From: Candidatus Bathyarchaeota archaeon
GTDB taxonomy: Archaea; Thermoproteota; Bathyarchaeia; Bathyarchaeales; UBA233
DNA length: 22,360 nucleotides
Assembly (NCBI GenBank): GCA_007050895.1
Contig: SMYP01000183.1
Coordinates: forward strand, 1-22,360
Direction of reading: 5' to 3'
Positions 7,599 through 15,683 of the stretch are shown here, piece by piece (positions within the stretch are counted from its first letter, which is position 1; the number at the start of each line of letters is the position of its first letter). The translations under genes and the position numbers were made by a program. The notes beneath the pieces were generated by a model, which did not search any database, was not told where the DNA came from, and saw only the letters and a list, made by a program, of their open reading frames with translations.

Positions 7599-8501
7599 AT
7601 GCAAAATGAGGATAAAAAAACCGAATATTGGAGATGGCTGGAATATCAGCGAATAATGCCCGCTAAAGACTGGAAAAATGCAGAAATAGTAACTGCTGGA
7701 GTTGATGTTGGTTCTGTTGGTTCAAAAGCAGTAATTATGACCGACGGAGAAATATACTCATGGAGTGTAATGCGAACTGGTTCCAACAGCTCTGATAGTG
7801 CAAAGAAAGCACTTGGATGGGCAATGGAAAATACTGGATTAACGTTAAAAGATTTCAATTATATTGTAGGAACGGGTTACGGAAGAGTAAATGTACCCAT
7901 GGCTAACAGGGCCATTACAGAGATTGCATGTCATGCTAAAGGTGCAAATTATATTTGGGGACCGACAGTGAAAACTGTACTTGATGTTGGTGGTCAAGAT
8001 GTTAAGGCTATACGTTGCGATGAGAATGGTAAAGTTGTTTCTTTTTTAATGAATGATAAATGTGCAGCAGGTACAGGACGTGGGATGGAAATTATTGCCG
8101 ATCTTCTTAAGATACCAATTGAAGATGTGGGAAAAGTCTCTCTGAGTGTAACCGAAGAACCTGAACCAGTAAGCAGTACCTGTGTTGTATTTGCTAAAAC
8201 AGAAGCAGTTGGTCTACTACGGAAAGGATGGCCAAAAGAAAAAGTCTTAGCTGCTTACATTCGAGCTATGGCAATTCGAATGACTGAACTTATTGAGAAA
8301 GTAGGGTGCGAAAAAGATTTCGTGATAACTGGTGGACAATCGAAAAACATTGGATTAGTGGATCGTGTGGAGAGTATACTTAATGTTAAACGTTTACCAG
8401 TTCCAAACTTAGATGAAACTGGACGTGATCCTGCTTCTGCAGGAGCAATAGGGGCCGCCTTGTTTGCCAAGGCATTATATGAAAAATCTCTCAAACGATG
8501 A
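7599..8501 (+). CDS. BcrA-like ATPase subunit of the activator
   Basis: This 300-aa protein is the second ASKHA ATPase of the operon. It has GVDVGSVGSK (34-43) as the phosphate loop, GTGYGRVNVP (91-100), DVGGQDVKAI (129-138), Cys155 in MNDKCAAGTG and Cys195 in SSTCVVFAKTEA. These are the landmarks of BcrA/BzdP and HgdC proteins, and the two cysteines are the expected ligands of the bridging [4Fe-4S] cluster. I chose ATG at 7599, with GGAG (7584-7587) upstream, over an in-frame TTG at 7563 inside the preceding gene. About 30 residues precede the ASKHA fold, longer than usual for HgdC. With the BcrD-like protein it would form a heterodimeric activator, as in benzoyl-CoA reductase. Confidence 0.9.
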   Translation: MQNEDKKTEYWRWLEYQRIMPAKDWKNAEIVTAGVDVGSVGSKAVIMTDGEIYSWSVMRTGSNSSDSAKKALGWAMENTGLTLKDFNYIVGTGYGRVNVPMANRAITEIACHAKGANYIWGPTVKTVLDVGGQDVKAIRCDENGKVVSFLMNDKCAAGTGRGMEIIADLLKIPIEDVGKVSLSVTEEPEPVSSTCVVFAKTEAVGLLRKGWPKEKVLAAYIRAMAIRMTELIEKVGCEKDFVITGGQSKNIGLVDRVESILNVKRLPVPNLDETGRDPASAGAIGAALFAKALYEKSLKR

Positions 8502-8802
8502 ACTGGTGAAAGATATTATAACCTATTACGGATACACCGACGGATCTGGAGAATACTATTTAGTTATTGACGCCGAAAAATGTGATGGTTGTGGTGATTG
8601 CATTCAAATCTGCCCTCAGAAAGCATTGAAAATAGAAGAGACGTTTATCGATCTTGAAGATAAAATGGTTGCTGTAGTGACAGAAGAGCATAGGAAAAAA
8701 ATTCGCTATACTTGTTCTCCTTGCAAACCTGATTCCGAAGATGTGCCATGTGTTAAGATTTGTAAAAAAAGAGCAATAACCAGCATATGGAAACCAAAAT
8801 AA
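8479..8802 (+). CDS. 2[4Fe-4S] ferredoxin, Allochromatium-like cysteine spacing
   Basis: The 107-aa product has eight cysteines in two groups. The first is C35-x2-C38-x2-C41-x3-C45; the second is C79-x2-C82-x8-C91-x3-C95. The long spacer in the second group is characteristic of the Allochromatium vinosum type. That is also the type known for the ferredoxin that donates electrons to benzoyl-CoA reductase in Thauera. The start ATG at 8479 lies inside the end of the BcrA-like gene (23-base overlap), with AAGG at 8469-8472; a TTG at 8464 is a weaker alternative. The overlap and shared direction place it in the same transcript, where it most likely supplies electrons to the ATPase pair. A reductase that would charge the ferredoxin is not encoded here. 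Confidence 0.9.
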   Translation: MKNLSNDELVKDIITYYGYTDGSGEYYLVIDAEKCDGCGDCIQICPQKALKIEETFIDLEDKMVAVVTEEHRKKIRYTCSPCKPDSEDVPCVKICKKRAITSIWKPK

Positions 8803-8897
8803 GATAAAAATGGCTTCTTAATTTATTATTCCTTTGATTATTTTTATCTTTGAAATAAAAATTTGTTAAGAATTATTAAAAAAGAATTTAGACATTA

Positions 8898-9299
8898 TTA
8901 ACTTCTTGGCGGTCTTTTTTGAGCGTACCGATATCGTCGTGGTCTCCCTTCTCTTGTAAGTAATCCATCCTTCATTAGGTCTACTAATGCATGTGCAACT
9001 GCTGTACGATCATAGTGAAAACCCCTGCGTGCCATTTCACCGTGGACTTCTCCTAGACTATGTGGAGTAGCAAACCACCCTTCTGACCAGAGCTGATGTA
9101 TTAAACTTTTGCATGTCTCTGCTCTTGGTGGGGGATGTGGTCGTTCAGGTATATTTATTGCTTCTTTTGAATAGGTTGTAACTGTTGCTAAGATTCTTTT
9201 AACTGCCTCTTCAAGTTGTTCTTGTTGGCATTCAATTTCGAATTCTAGATTTCCTACCTTCATTTTTAGTTTAATTGGCGGATCTATACCTTCTGTCAT
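8898..9299 (-). CDS. winged-helix DNA-binding domain protein, function unknown
   Basis: The 133-aa protein has an N-terminal strand-rich part (about 1-45) that ends in an acidic helix. A Pro-rich linker (about 51-59) leads to a C-terminal domain that reads as a winged helix: two helices with a GWFATPHSL turn, a helix GEVHGEMARRG, a recognition-like helix TAVAHALVDLMKDG, and a basic wing GRPRRYRYAQKR. I recall similar small proteins in several archaea but no assigned function. The start ATG has GGGAG at 9304-9308. It is divergent from nurA-herA, sharing a 95-base region with a palindromic TATA element, so it may regulate itself or that operon. It converges with the reductase operon at its 3' end, where the 95-base gap is T-rich. 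Confidence 0.7.
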   Translation of the reverse strand: MTEGIDPPIKLKMKVGNLEFEIECQQEQLEEAVKRILATVTTYSKEAINIPERPHPPPRAETCKSLIHQLWSEGWFATPHSLGEVHGEMARRGFHYDRTAVAHALVDLMKDGLLTREGRPRRYRYAQKRPPRS

Positions 9300-9346
9300 G
9301 ATGCTCCCTTATTGTATATTGAATTGCGCATCATGTTCATGCACAA

Positions 9347-9357
9347 TATTTAAATAA
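9347..9357. promoter_or_regulatory. palindromic TATA element between the winged-helix gene and nurA
   Basis: TATTTAAATAA reads as a box A on both strands. It lies about 40 bases ahead of the nurA TTG and about 50 bases ahead of the winged-helix gene ATG, so it could serve both directions. An imperfect dyad with outer arms GCAT (9328-9331) and ATGC (9339-9342) lies on the winged-helix side and could be an operator, but the arms are only four bases. Confidence 0.4.
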
Positions 9358-9394
9358 CTCAGCAGCTAAATCACTTCCATATTGGTGAATCTTA

Positions 9395-10468
9395 TTGATT
9401 GAACAATTGAATTATACACCAACACCAACATATAACTTTCCGTCTTCAATAGAGCATTTACAACTCCCATCCACATTCCTAGAATTAAGCCAGAGTTCCA
9501 TGAAAAACATTGAAAGTCGCTTCCTTCGACCTGACCAAAGCTTCACAAATTCTATTTCGACAGATCCAATTGTATCAAAAGAACTTCCCAATAAGATTCA
9601 ACAAACAATAAAAAATATTCCTTTGGTCAGAAGCAGAGAAGAAATACCCATAGTTGGTATTGATGTTTCCAGCATACATATTGGAGAAACAGATACCGGT
9701 AATCTTTGTGCCATACGTGGAGCTGTAGTGTGGAAAGTAAAAAAAAGGTACAAATATCAAAGAATAGGGCCTTACCCCTTTCATATAACAGAGCATAATA
9801 AAAAGGAAATTCTCAAACTTTTTAGAAATAATTACTTCGAATTATCCAACTCAAACTTATTTAATATGCAAACTAAAATGGGTAATCTTCTCGAACGATG
9901 GCTCCAACTTGGTCTATCTAGTTCAACATATGGGACAATCATCCTCTGGGATGGATCAATGACAGCGGGAATGATTGATAGTCCAATAGACGATATGGAT
10001 CGTCTTTTAAATGTTGCAAGAAACCGTCTAAATACAATTCTTGCATTTTCTAAGAATACAAACTTAAGAATTTTTAGTCACAAACTCACTGATTATTCGA
10101 AAAAGGCAATACCCCCATGTCTTCTTAGAATAGATGAACTAGATTCTTCTTTTGGACAAGTTCTCTTTTTAGGAGATATTTATATCGCAAAATTAACTCC
10201 TGGAATATGCTCATTTAGATTGGATATAGACAAAAAGATTCCACAAGAACAAGGCATAATTGCTGTTCAGAAACTTTTAGGAAATGATCTTCTCATTCAA
10301 AGTTATCCAGAAACTTTACGGTTGGCACATATATACTCTACATTTACTGCAACTGAAGTTATTGGAATTCAACGTTTTATTTCTCAACGATATAAGCTCA
10401 AGATTATTCGTAGACCAAATATACGAAAAATATTGTTTGGTTCATTTGGAAAGGGAGCTGAGGAATAA
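9395..10468 (+). CDS. nurA: NurA-family nuclease
   Basis: The 357-aa protein fits the NurA domain: a dimeric 5'-3' nuclease that works with the HerA translocase in DNA end resection. Family landmarks are the first acidic motif GIDVSS (Asp90), LWDGSM (Asp186), RLDID near 275-279 and the C-terminal YPETLRLAH (His312) helix region. Length is close to characterised NurA proteins (about 330-350 aa). The first 75 residues are less conserved and may be an extension. The start is TTG, supported by GGTGA (9384-9388) six bases upstream. herA follows after two bases, as expected for a co-translated pair. No mre11 or rad50 is adjacent, in contrast to the four-gene cluster of many archaea. Confidence 0.85.
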   Translation: MIEQLNYTPTPTYNFPSSIEHLQLPSTFLELSQSSMKNIESRFLRPDQSFTNSISTDPIVSKELPNKIQQTIKNIPLVRSREEIPIVGIDVSSIHIGETDTGNLCAIRGAVVWKVKKRYKYQRIGPYPFHITEHNKKEILKLFRNNYFELSNSNLFNMQTKMGNLLERWLQLGLSSSTYGTIILWDGSMTAGMIDSPIDDMDRLLNVARNRLNTILAFSKNTNLRIFSHKLTDYSKKAIPPCLLRIDELDSSFGQVLFLGDIYIAKLTPGICSFRLDIDKKIPQEQGIIAVQKLLGNDLLIQSYPETLRLAHIYSTFTATEVIGIQRFISQRYKLKIIRRPNIRKILFGSFGKGAEE

Positions 10469-10470
10469 AG

Positions 10471-11925
10471 TTGCGTTTGTATAAAAAAGAGGGAAATAGT
10501 GTTCAGATCCTTAGTTCACCAAAAGATGATGTAGAGAAGGGTGATTATCTTCTAATTGAAGATTTAATGGTTAATAAAAAATTAATTACACAGGTTATTG
10601 ATGTTCAGTTTGCAAGCATTCCAGGTCTTCTTGAAGAACTCCTACGTGATACTACAGTTGAAGAGCAAATTTCTGGTGAAAATTTTGATCCATTAAATGT
10701 ATTATCTCATATTAATCATATTCAAGATGCTCGAATTCTAATCTGTAAAATAAGAGGATCATTGTTTGAAGATGTATTACACGCAAATTCTTCTTGGCTT
10801 CCATGTCGCTCCAAATCTGGAATAACAAAAATTCCAATAAATTCATTATTGGATAGTTGCAGAGGCAAAAAAAGCCTTCCGATCAACATTGGTGAAACTA
10901 AAGATGGGGCATCTTTAGAAATAACAGCCCATGACCTTGATGGAAGATTGAATATAATAACTGGAAAAAAAGGAACTGGTAAATCTCATCTTTCGAAATT
11001 GCTCATTTTGGGTCTTGTTGATTACAATGCCACTGTGGTGGTTCTTGATCTTAATGGTGAATACACTGGTTTAGGAACTTCAGTTCAGGGAGGATGTAAC
11101 AATTACAGTAATAGAGTGCATGTACTTTCCCCAGGAACTGATTTTAAAGTTTCTTTATCATCTATGGGTTTAGGTGTTATTTTGAAGATTATGATTCATG
11201 CCCTCGGTCTTCCTGGGACCTCCACAAGAACATTTAAGAATTTATGGAAAAACTTATGTCAACAAAGAAAAATCTCTCTAGAATCACTTGGTGAAGCAAT
11301 CAAACATTGTAATTGTAATATGCATGTTCGTGATGCTCTTTTTTCCCGTTACTACAGTCTTTTAAACTCAGGATTTTTCACAGATAATGAAGAATTGGCA
11401 ACAAGTTTTGAGAAACTTTTGGAAAAAAACAAACAAAATGGAGGCGTCTTCGTTATTAATCTAAAAGATATTTCGGCAGTTGATCGTCAGATAGTTTTGG
11501 AATATACTCTCGGCTCTCTTGTTAATATTTTGAGTCAATGGAAGATCAGATCAATTTTTTTGTTTGCAGAAGAGGCTCATCTTTACCTTAGAGAAACATA
11601 TTGGGAAGATATTGTAACACGTATGAGACATTTTGGTTTGTTTGCTAATTTTGTGACAAATCAACCTGACACAATAAAAGAAAATATCTATAGACAGGCT
11701 GATAGTATTTTTGTTTTTAACTTCTCAAATGAACGTGATTTAGAAACTGTTTCAAAAGCTGCTAGAGTAGATTCTGAAACAGTAAAGTCTATTGCCCAAG
11801 ATCTTCCTCCCCATTATTGCCTTTTAATTGGAAAGGCAGTAAATGATCTTCCCGTTATGGTGAAAGTTAGACCTTTAAATATCAAAACTATGGGACAGAC
11901 AAGACTTTTCTTCACAAAAAATTAG
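10471..11925 (+). CDS. herA: HerA-family DNA translocase/helicase
   Basis: This 484-aa hexameric FtsK/HerA ATPase should pump DNA to the NurA nuclease during double-strand break processing. An N-terminal beta-barrel (HAS-like) region of about 110 residues precedes the RecA-like core. Walker A (GKKGTGKS) is at 165-172, DLNGEY at 193-198, Walker B IFLFAEEAH at 362-370 and a sensor-like NQPD at 397-400. Length matches archaeal HerA (about 500 aa). The start is TTG with GAGGA at 10463-10467, overlapping the end of nurA. HerA/NurA pairs also occur in some antiviral systems, but nothing around this pair, such as transposases or toxin genes, suggests that here. I favour the housekeeping role. Confidence 0.88.
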   Translation: MRLYKKEGNSVQILSSPKDDVEKGDYLLIEDLMVNKKLITQVIDVQFASIPGLLEELLRDTTVEEQISGENFDPLNVLSHINHIQDARILICKIRGSLFEDVLHANSSWLPCRSKSGITKIPINSLLDSCRGKKSLPINIGETKDGASLEITAHDLDGRLNIITGKKGTGKSHLSKLLILGLVDYNATVVVLDLNGEYTGLGTSVQGGCNNYSNRVHVLSPGTDFKVSLSSMGLGVILKIMIHALGLPGTSTRTFKNLWKNLCQQRKISLESLGEAIKHCNCNMHVRDALFSRYYSLLNSGFFTDNEELATSFEKLLEKNKQNGGVFVINLKDISAVDRQIVLEYTLGSLVNILSQWKIRSIFLFAEEAHLYLRETYWEDIVTRMRHFGLFANFVTNQPDTIKENIYRQADSIFVFNFSNERDLETVSKAARVDSETVKSIAQDLPPHYCLLIGKAVNDLPVMVKVRPLNIKTMGQTRLFFTKN

Positions 11926-11991
11926 ATGAATTATCACTAGTTTACCTAAGAATAAAATTATTACTAAACAATAGCAGAATAATATCCACTT

Positions 11992-12000
11992 TTTATATTT
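11992..12000 (+). promoter_or_regulatory. candidate TATA box for the nucleotidyltransferase gene
   Basis: TTTATATTT lies 28-36 bases ahead of the TTG start. This spacing predicts a leader so short that the GAGGG at 12017-12021 would be at its very 5' edge, so either the start of transcription is slightly earlier than the rule suggests or another promoter is used. Confidence 0.35.
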
Positions 12001-12027
12001 AAAAACTAACACTATTGAGGGATCACT

Positions 12028-12648
12028 TTGAAGGGCAGCCGCATAAAAATTTTAAGAAACAGAGTTGCCCAAGAAGCGGCATTGTTGCTCTATACTAACC
12101 AAGAGCAAGAATACAAACAAGCCAAAAAAAGAGCTGCAATCAATTTGGGCACTAGAATTTTTCCCAGTAACTTTGAGGTTGCAGAAGAACTTGACAAAAT
12201 ATCTGAACAAAGAGAGGGTCTCAAAAGAAAAGAATTGCTACTAAGAATGCGAACTGAAGCAAAAGAGATAATGGAGATCCTCAAGGAGTTTAATCCTCGC
12301 CTGGTAGGTAGTGTTTGGAGAGGAACAGTTCATCAAAACAGCGATATTGATATTCATGCCTTTTCTCAGGATAATAAGGAGATTTTTGAAAAACTTCAGA
12401 AACAAAAATATAAGATAAACAATTCAGGATGGCGATCAATAACTAAAGATGGTAAAAAGGAATCGTCATTTCATATAAATATCATTCTTTCAAGTAACGA
12501 TATTATAGAAATTTCAGTTCGAAGTTTAGATAGCTTAGGAATATTAGAAAAATGTGAAATTTACGGAGATAAAAAAACAGGTTTAAATCTTAAACAACTT
12601 AAAGGAGTTCTAAATGAAAATCCGCTTCAAAAGTTTTTACCACACTAA
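12028..12648 (+). CDS. MNT-type nucleotidyltransferase domain protein
   Basis: The 206-aa product carries the minimal nucleotidyltransferase signature GSVWRGT...SDIDIH: Gly94-Ser95 bind the nucleotide phosphates, and Asp106 and Asp108 are the metal-binding pair. A helical, charged N-terminal region of about 80 residues precedes it. The C-terminal part has beta-strand-like segments, including one ending IIEISV that may hold the third acidic residue. The start is TTG with GAGGG (12017-12021) six bases upstream; an ATG within the ORF further in would remove conserved sequence. The acceptor substrate is unknown (tRNA, protein or a small molecule). It follows herA on the same strand after 102 bases, so a separate transcript is likely. 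No HEPN partner of the toxin-antitoxin kind is adjacent. Confidence 0.8.
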   Translation: MKGSRIKILRNRVAQEAALLLYTNQEQEYKQAKKRAAINLGTRIFPSNFEVAEELDKISEQREGLKRKELLLRMRTEAKEIMEILKEFNPRLVGSVWRGTVHQNSDIDIHAFSQDNKEIFEKLQKQKYKINNSGWRSITKDGKKESSFHINIILSSNDIIEISVRSLDSLGILEKCEIYGDKKTGLNLKQLKGVLNENPLQKFLPH

Positions 12649-12750
12649 AAATTGTTAGAAATAAATAGTTCCATCTTCTAAGTACTTTTTTAATTAAAAT
12701 TAAATGAATTATCGGTTAGTATATTGAAGTTGGTGGAGAAGAATCTAAAG

Positions 12751-13095
12751 ATGGACTTGGAAAAGGAAAAATTTAGGAAAATGTTTCCAAAGTTAGCAGA
12801 AGAGATGGATAGTAAAACTTGTGTAACAAAAATTGATTCGGTACATTCTGATCCTAATACTGCTGAAAATACAGTTCCAAAGCGATTTAGTGGTTATTCA
12901 CCTGATGTTATTGATTTCCTACGCAGATGTGATGAAACAGAACAAGCAGAAGATATAATTTGTTATTTAGAAAAAAGAAATGAAATAAGCTCCATGCAAG
13001 CCAAAAAAATTAGAAAACAACTGAAAACTAAAGGAATTAGAAGTTTTGGTGCAAAAAAAGAGGATGGATATTATCTAAAACAAGATGGATTTTAG
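12751..13095 (+). CDS. DUF2095-like archaeal protein
   Basis: The 114-aa product resembles the uncharacterised archaeal family DUF2095. An N-terminal FRKMFPKLAEEM segment is followed by a variable linker. The conserved block then begins YSPDVIDFLRRCDETEQA and continues to IRSFGAKKEDGYYL at the C-terminus. The family's role is not known to me. It is soluble and mostly helical with a basic segment near the end, which would allow nucleic-acid or ribosome contact, but that is inference. I prefer ATG at 12751, which has GGTGGAG (12732-12738) upstream, over an in-frame TTG at 12724 that lacks a ribosome binding site. It stands between the nucleotidyltransferase and IMP cyclohydrolase genes, each with its own spacing of about 75-125 bases. 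Confidence 0.75.
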   Translation: MDLEKEKFRKMFPKLAEEMDSKTCVTKIDSVHSDPNTAENTVPKRFSGYSPDVIDFLRRCDETEQAEDIICYLEKRNEISSMQAKKIRKQLKTKGIRSFGAKKEDGYYLKQDGF

Positions 13096-13220
13096 AAAAT
13101 CTGAATATTTTTTACGAACTTTGAAATTTTGGTTTTTTTATTATTTCGATAAAATGGAATTAGGAACTGTTAGTATCTTAATTGATAAATTATCGAATAA
13201 TATGAAGTGGTTTGATAAGT

Positions 13221-13799
13221 ATGAAATATGCATTAATTTCAGTTTATGATAAAACTGGTATAGTTGATTTTGCCCGTGAACTCGTAAAACTTGGATTTGA
13301 AATAATAGCCACTGAAGGTACTTTTAAAACTTTAACAGAAGCAGGGATTCATAGGATTATACATGTTTCTGATATCACCGAGTTTCCTGAAATGTTGGGT
13401 GGTAGAATTAAAACTGAGCATCCTAAATTAATTGGTGCTCTACTGGCTTTGAGAAAAAATCAAGAACATATGAAAGAATTAGAGCGGTTAGGAATAAGAC
13501 CCATTGATTTAGTGGTCTGCAATCTTTATCCATTATATCAAACAGGAATTAATTCTACTGATGTGAATAATTTCCTTGAACAAATTGACATAGGTGGACC
13601 CAATATGATTCGAGCTGCAGCAAAGAATTTTGGGAGTATAGCAATAATTGTTAATTCCAATCGGTATACTCAAGTTGTCAGAGAATATAAAAAGAATGGT
13701 GAATTGAGTCTTAAAACAAAAAAGAAATTAGCCATAGAGGCTTTCAAAGTAACGGCTCGTTATGATTCCAAAATCTATCGACTTCTTGAATCTATCTAA
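13221..13799 (+). CDS. purH: stand-alone IMP cyclohydrolase (N-terminal PurH domain)
   Basis: The 192-aa product is only the MGS-like IMP cyclohydrolase domain of bifunctional PurH, which closes FAICAR to IMP in the last step of purine synthesis. Landmarks are SVYDKTG (7-13), TEGT (31-34), GGRIKTEHPK (60-69), NLYP and the block EQIDIGGPNMIRAAAKN. It ends just where the AICAR transformylase domain would begin, with a clean stop and no continuing homology in the 61-base gap, so it looks naturally short and not broken. The formyl transfer must be done by another protein, such as an archaeal PurP. GGRIKTEHPK differs slightly from the common KTLHPK. I chose ATG at 13221, with GTGG ten bases upstream, over TTG at 13212. 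Confidence 0.88.
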   Translation: MKYALISVYDKTGIVDFARELVKLGFEIIATEGTFKTLTEAGIHRIIHVSDITEFPEMLGGRIKTEHPKLIGALLALRKNQEHMKELERLGIRPIDLVVCNLYPLYQTGINSTDVNNFLEQIDIGGPNMIRAAAKNFGSIAIIVNSNRYTQVVREYKKNGELSLKTKKKLAIEAFKVTARYDSKIYRLLESI

Positions 13800-13820
13800 T
13801 TTTTTAAAGTTTTAATATGT

Positions 13821-13830
13821 TTTATATTTA
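13821..13830 (+). promoter_or_regulatory. candidate TATA box for the metallo-beta-lactamase gene
   Basis: TTTATATTTA lies about 31-40 bases ahead of the ATG at 13861. This predicts a leader of only several bases, and no clear ribosome binding site is present. Confidence 0.4.
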
Positions 13831-13860
13831 GATTAGAGAAATTTATTGTGTGAATGATTT

Positions 13861-15420
13861 ATGATAAAATTCACCTGTTATGGTGGGGTTGATGACATCG
13901 GAGGAAACAAAATCCTTGTCAAATTTGATGAAGGATCACTTTTTCTTGATTTTGGTCTTTCATATAGTCAAGAAAGTTTGTTTTTTGAAGAATTTTTACA
14001 ACCTCGTTCAGGGTGTAAAATTCATGATTTGTTGAAATTAGGTCTTTTACCAAATTTAAATGGAGTATACCGGCAAGATGCTCTTTGTCCAATAGATTTT
14101 GAAAATTATTCGATAAAAGCAAAAAATCTTTGGAAAACACAGGTACAGAGTTTTGAGGAGGCAAAGAATTCTGGTGCTTGGTGTCCTGATGCACTTTTTA
14201 TTTCTCATGCTCATCTGGATCATTGTGGATATGCTCCTTATCTCGGGGATATTCCATTCTTTTGTTCTGAAATTACATTGAAGTTGATGGATGCGGTGGC
14301 TGAAATTGGAAATTTGCAGGGTATCGATAAACAATTAACGGTCAGGAAAGCCCGCGAAATGGGGAAACTCAAAACAGGATTTTTTCCTGGTGAACCAAAA
14401 GTTGATTATTCGAAGATTCAAAAAAGTAGAGAATTTCATACTTTAGAAAATGGTAAATCCGAAATAATTATTGAAGGATTGAATATTACAGGATTTAATG
14501 TTGATCATTCGATACCTGGTTCTATGGCTTGTCTTGTTGAAACAAAAGATTTTAAGGTTTTATATACCGGAGATATCAGGTTTCATGGTCGTTCAGGTTA
14601 CAATCTAGGAGATAATTTGAGTGGTCTTTCGCCTGATGTTATGTTTTGTGAAGGAACGCGTATTGATCAAGAAGATCCAGATGATGAAAAAAAGGTTGAA
14701 TTAGAATTAACTAACATTTTTTCAGAATGTAACGGATTGGCTATGGTGGGTTTTACTTGGAAAGATATAGATAGATATGAAACGGTGCGTGATGCAGCTC
14801 TAAAGAGTGGCAGAATACCTGTTTTTGATCCGCGTTTAGCTTATTTATTGGCTAGGCTTGGGCGAAGTGTTTACGATGAAGGTGCAACAGTTTTTCTTGA
14901 AAGAAGTGGATGTATGCTTTATTCAGCTGGTGATTATAGTAATTCAAAACATAAAGTCGGAGATATGCCACTTTCGGATTGGAAAAACAAATCTGATAAT
15001 TTAAAAACTGATACTAAACATTTGAATAAAGGAATTTCTGCACTTGAACTTAATGAAAATCCTTCCAATTTTGTCTTACATTTAGACTACTTTAGATTCA
15101 AAAATATTTTAGATTTTGAATTGCCAGAAGATTCAATTTTTGTTAGAGCACAATGTGAGCCATTTAATTCCAAGATGGAGCTATCTCAAGATCGAATGAT
15201 GCGATGGCTAAAACATTTTAAAATTAATGCAAAGAATGACTTTAATCCTTACCAAATTCATGCTAGTGGTCATGCTTCGGGTCCAGAAATACAAGAAATG
15301 ATAGACAAAATCAAACCTAAATTACTAGTTCCTATTCATACCGAGAAGGCAGGGATGTTCAAAAACTCTAAAGGCAAAGTATATAGACCAAAAGTAGGAA
15401 TCGAAAAGAATTTAGAATAA
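13861..15420 (+). CDS. RNase J-like metallo-beta-lactamase/beta-CASP protein
   Basis: The 519-aa protein has the metallo-beta-lactamase motifs for two zinc ions: HAHLDH (116-121), His216 in DHSIPGS and Asp238 in TGDIRFHG. It then has a beta-CASP-like region and a C-terminal stretch with ASGHASGPE and LLVPIHTEK, as in RNase J enzymes that degrade or process RNA. It lacks the N-terminal KH domains of archaeal CPSF-type proteins. An insertion of about 70 residues (roughly 35-105) before the HxHxDH motif is longer than in canonical RNase J. The substrate is therefore uncertain: a 5'-3' exoribonuclease is likely, but other MBL hydrolases share these motifs. It appears monocistronic; 263 bases of AT-rich, apparently non-coding sequence separate it from the converging AsnC-domain gene. 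Confidence 0.82.
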   Translation: MIKFTCYGGVDDIGGNKILVKFDEGSLFLDFGLSYSQESLFFEEFLQPRSGCKIHDLLKLGLLPNLNGVYRQDALCPIDFENYSIKAKNLWKTQVQSFEEAKNSGAWCPDALFISHAHLDHCGYAPYLGDIPFFCSEITLKLMDAVAEIGNLQGIDKQLTVRKAREMGKLKTGFFPGEPKVDYSKIQKSREFHTLENGKSEIIIEGLNITGFNVDHSIPGSMACLVETKDFKVLYTGDIRFHGRSGYNLGDNLSGLSPDVMFCEGTRIDQEDPDDEKKVELELTNIFSECNGLAMVGFTWKDIDRYETVRDAALKSGRIPVFDPRLAYLLARLGRSVYDEGATVFLERSGCMLYSAGDYSNSKHKVGDMPLSDWKNKSDNLKTDTKHLNKGISALELNENPSNFVLHLDYFRFKNILDFELPEDSIFVRAQCEPFNSKMELSQDRMMRWLKHFKINAKNDFNPYQIHASGHASGPEIQEMIDKIKPKLLVPIHTEKAGMFKNSKGKVYRPKVGIEKNLE

Positions 15421-15683
15421 TTTGAACCATTCTTAATTTTTAGTATTAAATAAAATAACATTTTTAGAAATTGAAAAAAATAAACAAATTGAATAGGTCA
15501 AAATCAAAATAATCTACATCATTTGTTTCGTTGATTTTTAGTACAAATACTCATGCCTTTGCTTTATCGTTAATGCAACTTTTTCAGTATTTCTGGTATT
15601 TTACCAATAAACAATATTGCATTTTTCATTTTCAGTTCAAATTTGAATTTGATAGAATTGTAGTGAAAAATAATCAAATGTCT

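Noticed and set aside
9395..12648. HerA, NurA and nucleotidyltransferase genes as a possible antiviral island
   Set aside because: Sizes and motifs fit the chromosomal repair pair, and no mobile element, toxin, restriction enzyme, Sir2 or other defence gene is adjacent.
11926..12713. Repeated ATGAATTATC ahead of the nucleotidyltransferase and DUF2095 genes (11926-11935 and 12704-12713)
   Set aside because: The two copies sit at very different distances from their genes and the 10-mer is plausible by chance in AT-rich DNA.
15636..15647. Palindrome TTCAAATTTGAA in the 15421-15683 gap
   Set aside because: It lies downstream of both converging genes with no promoter nearby, and an AT-rich palindrome of this size is not surprising here.
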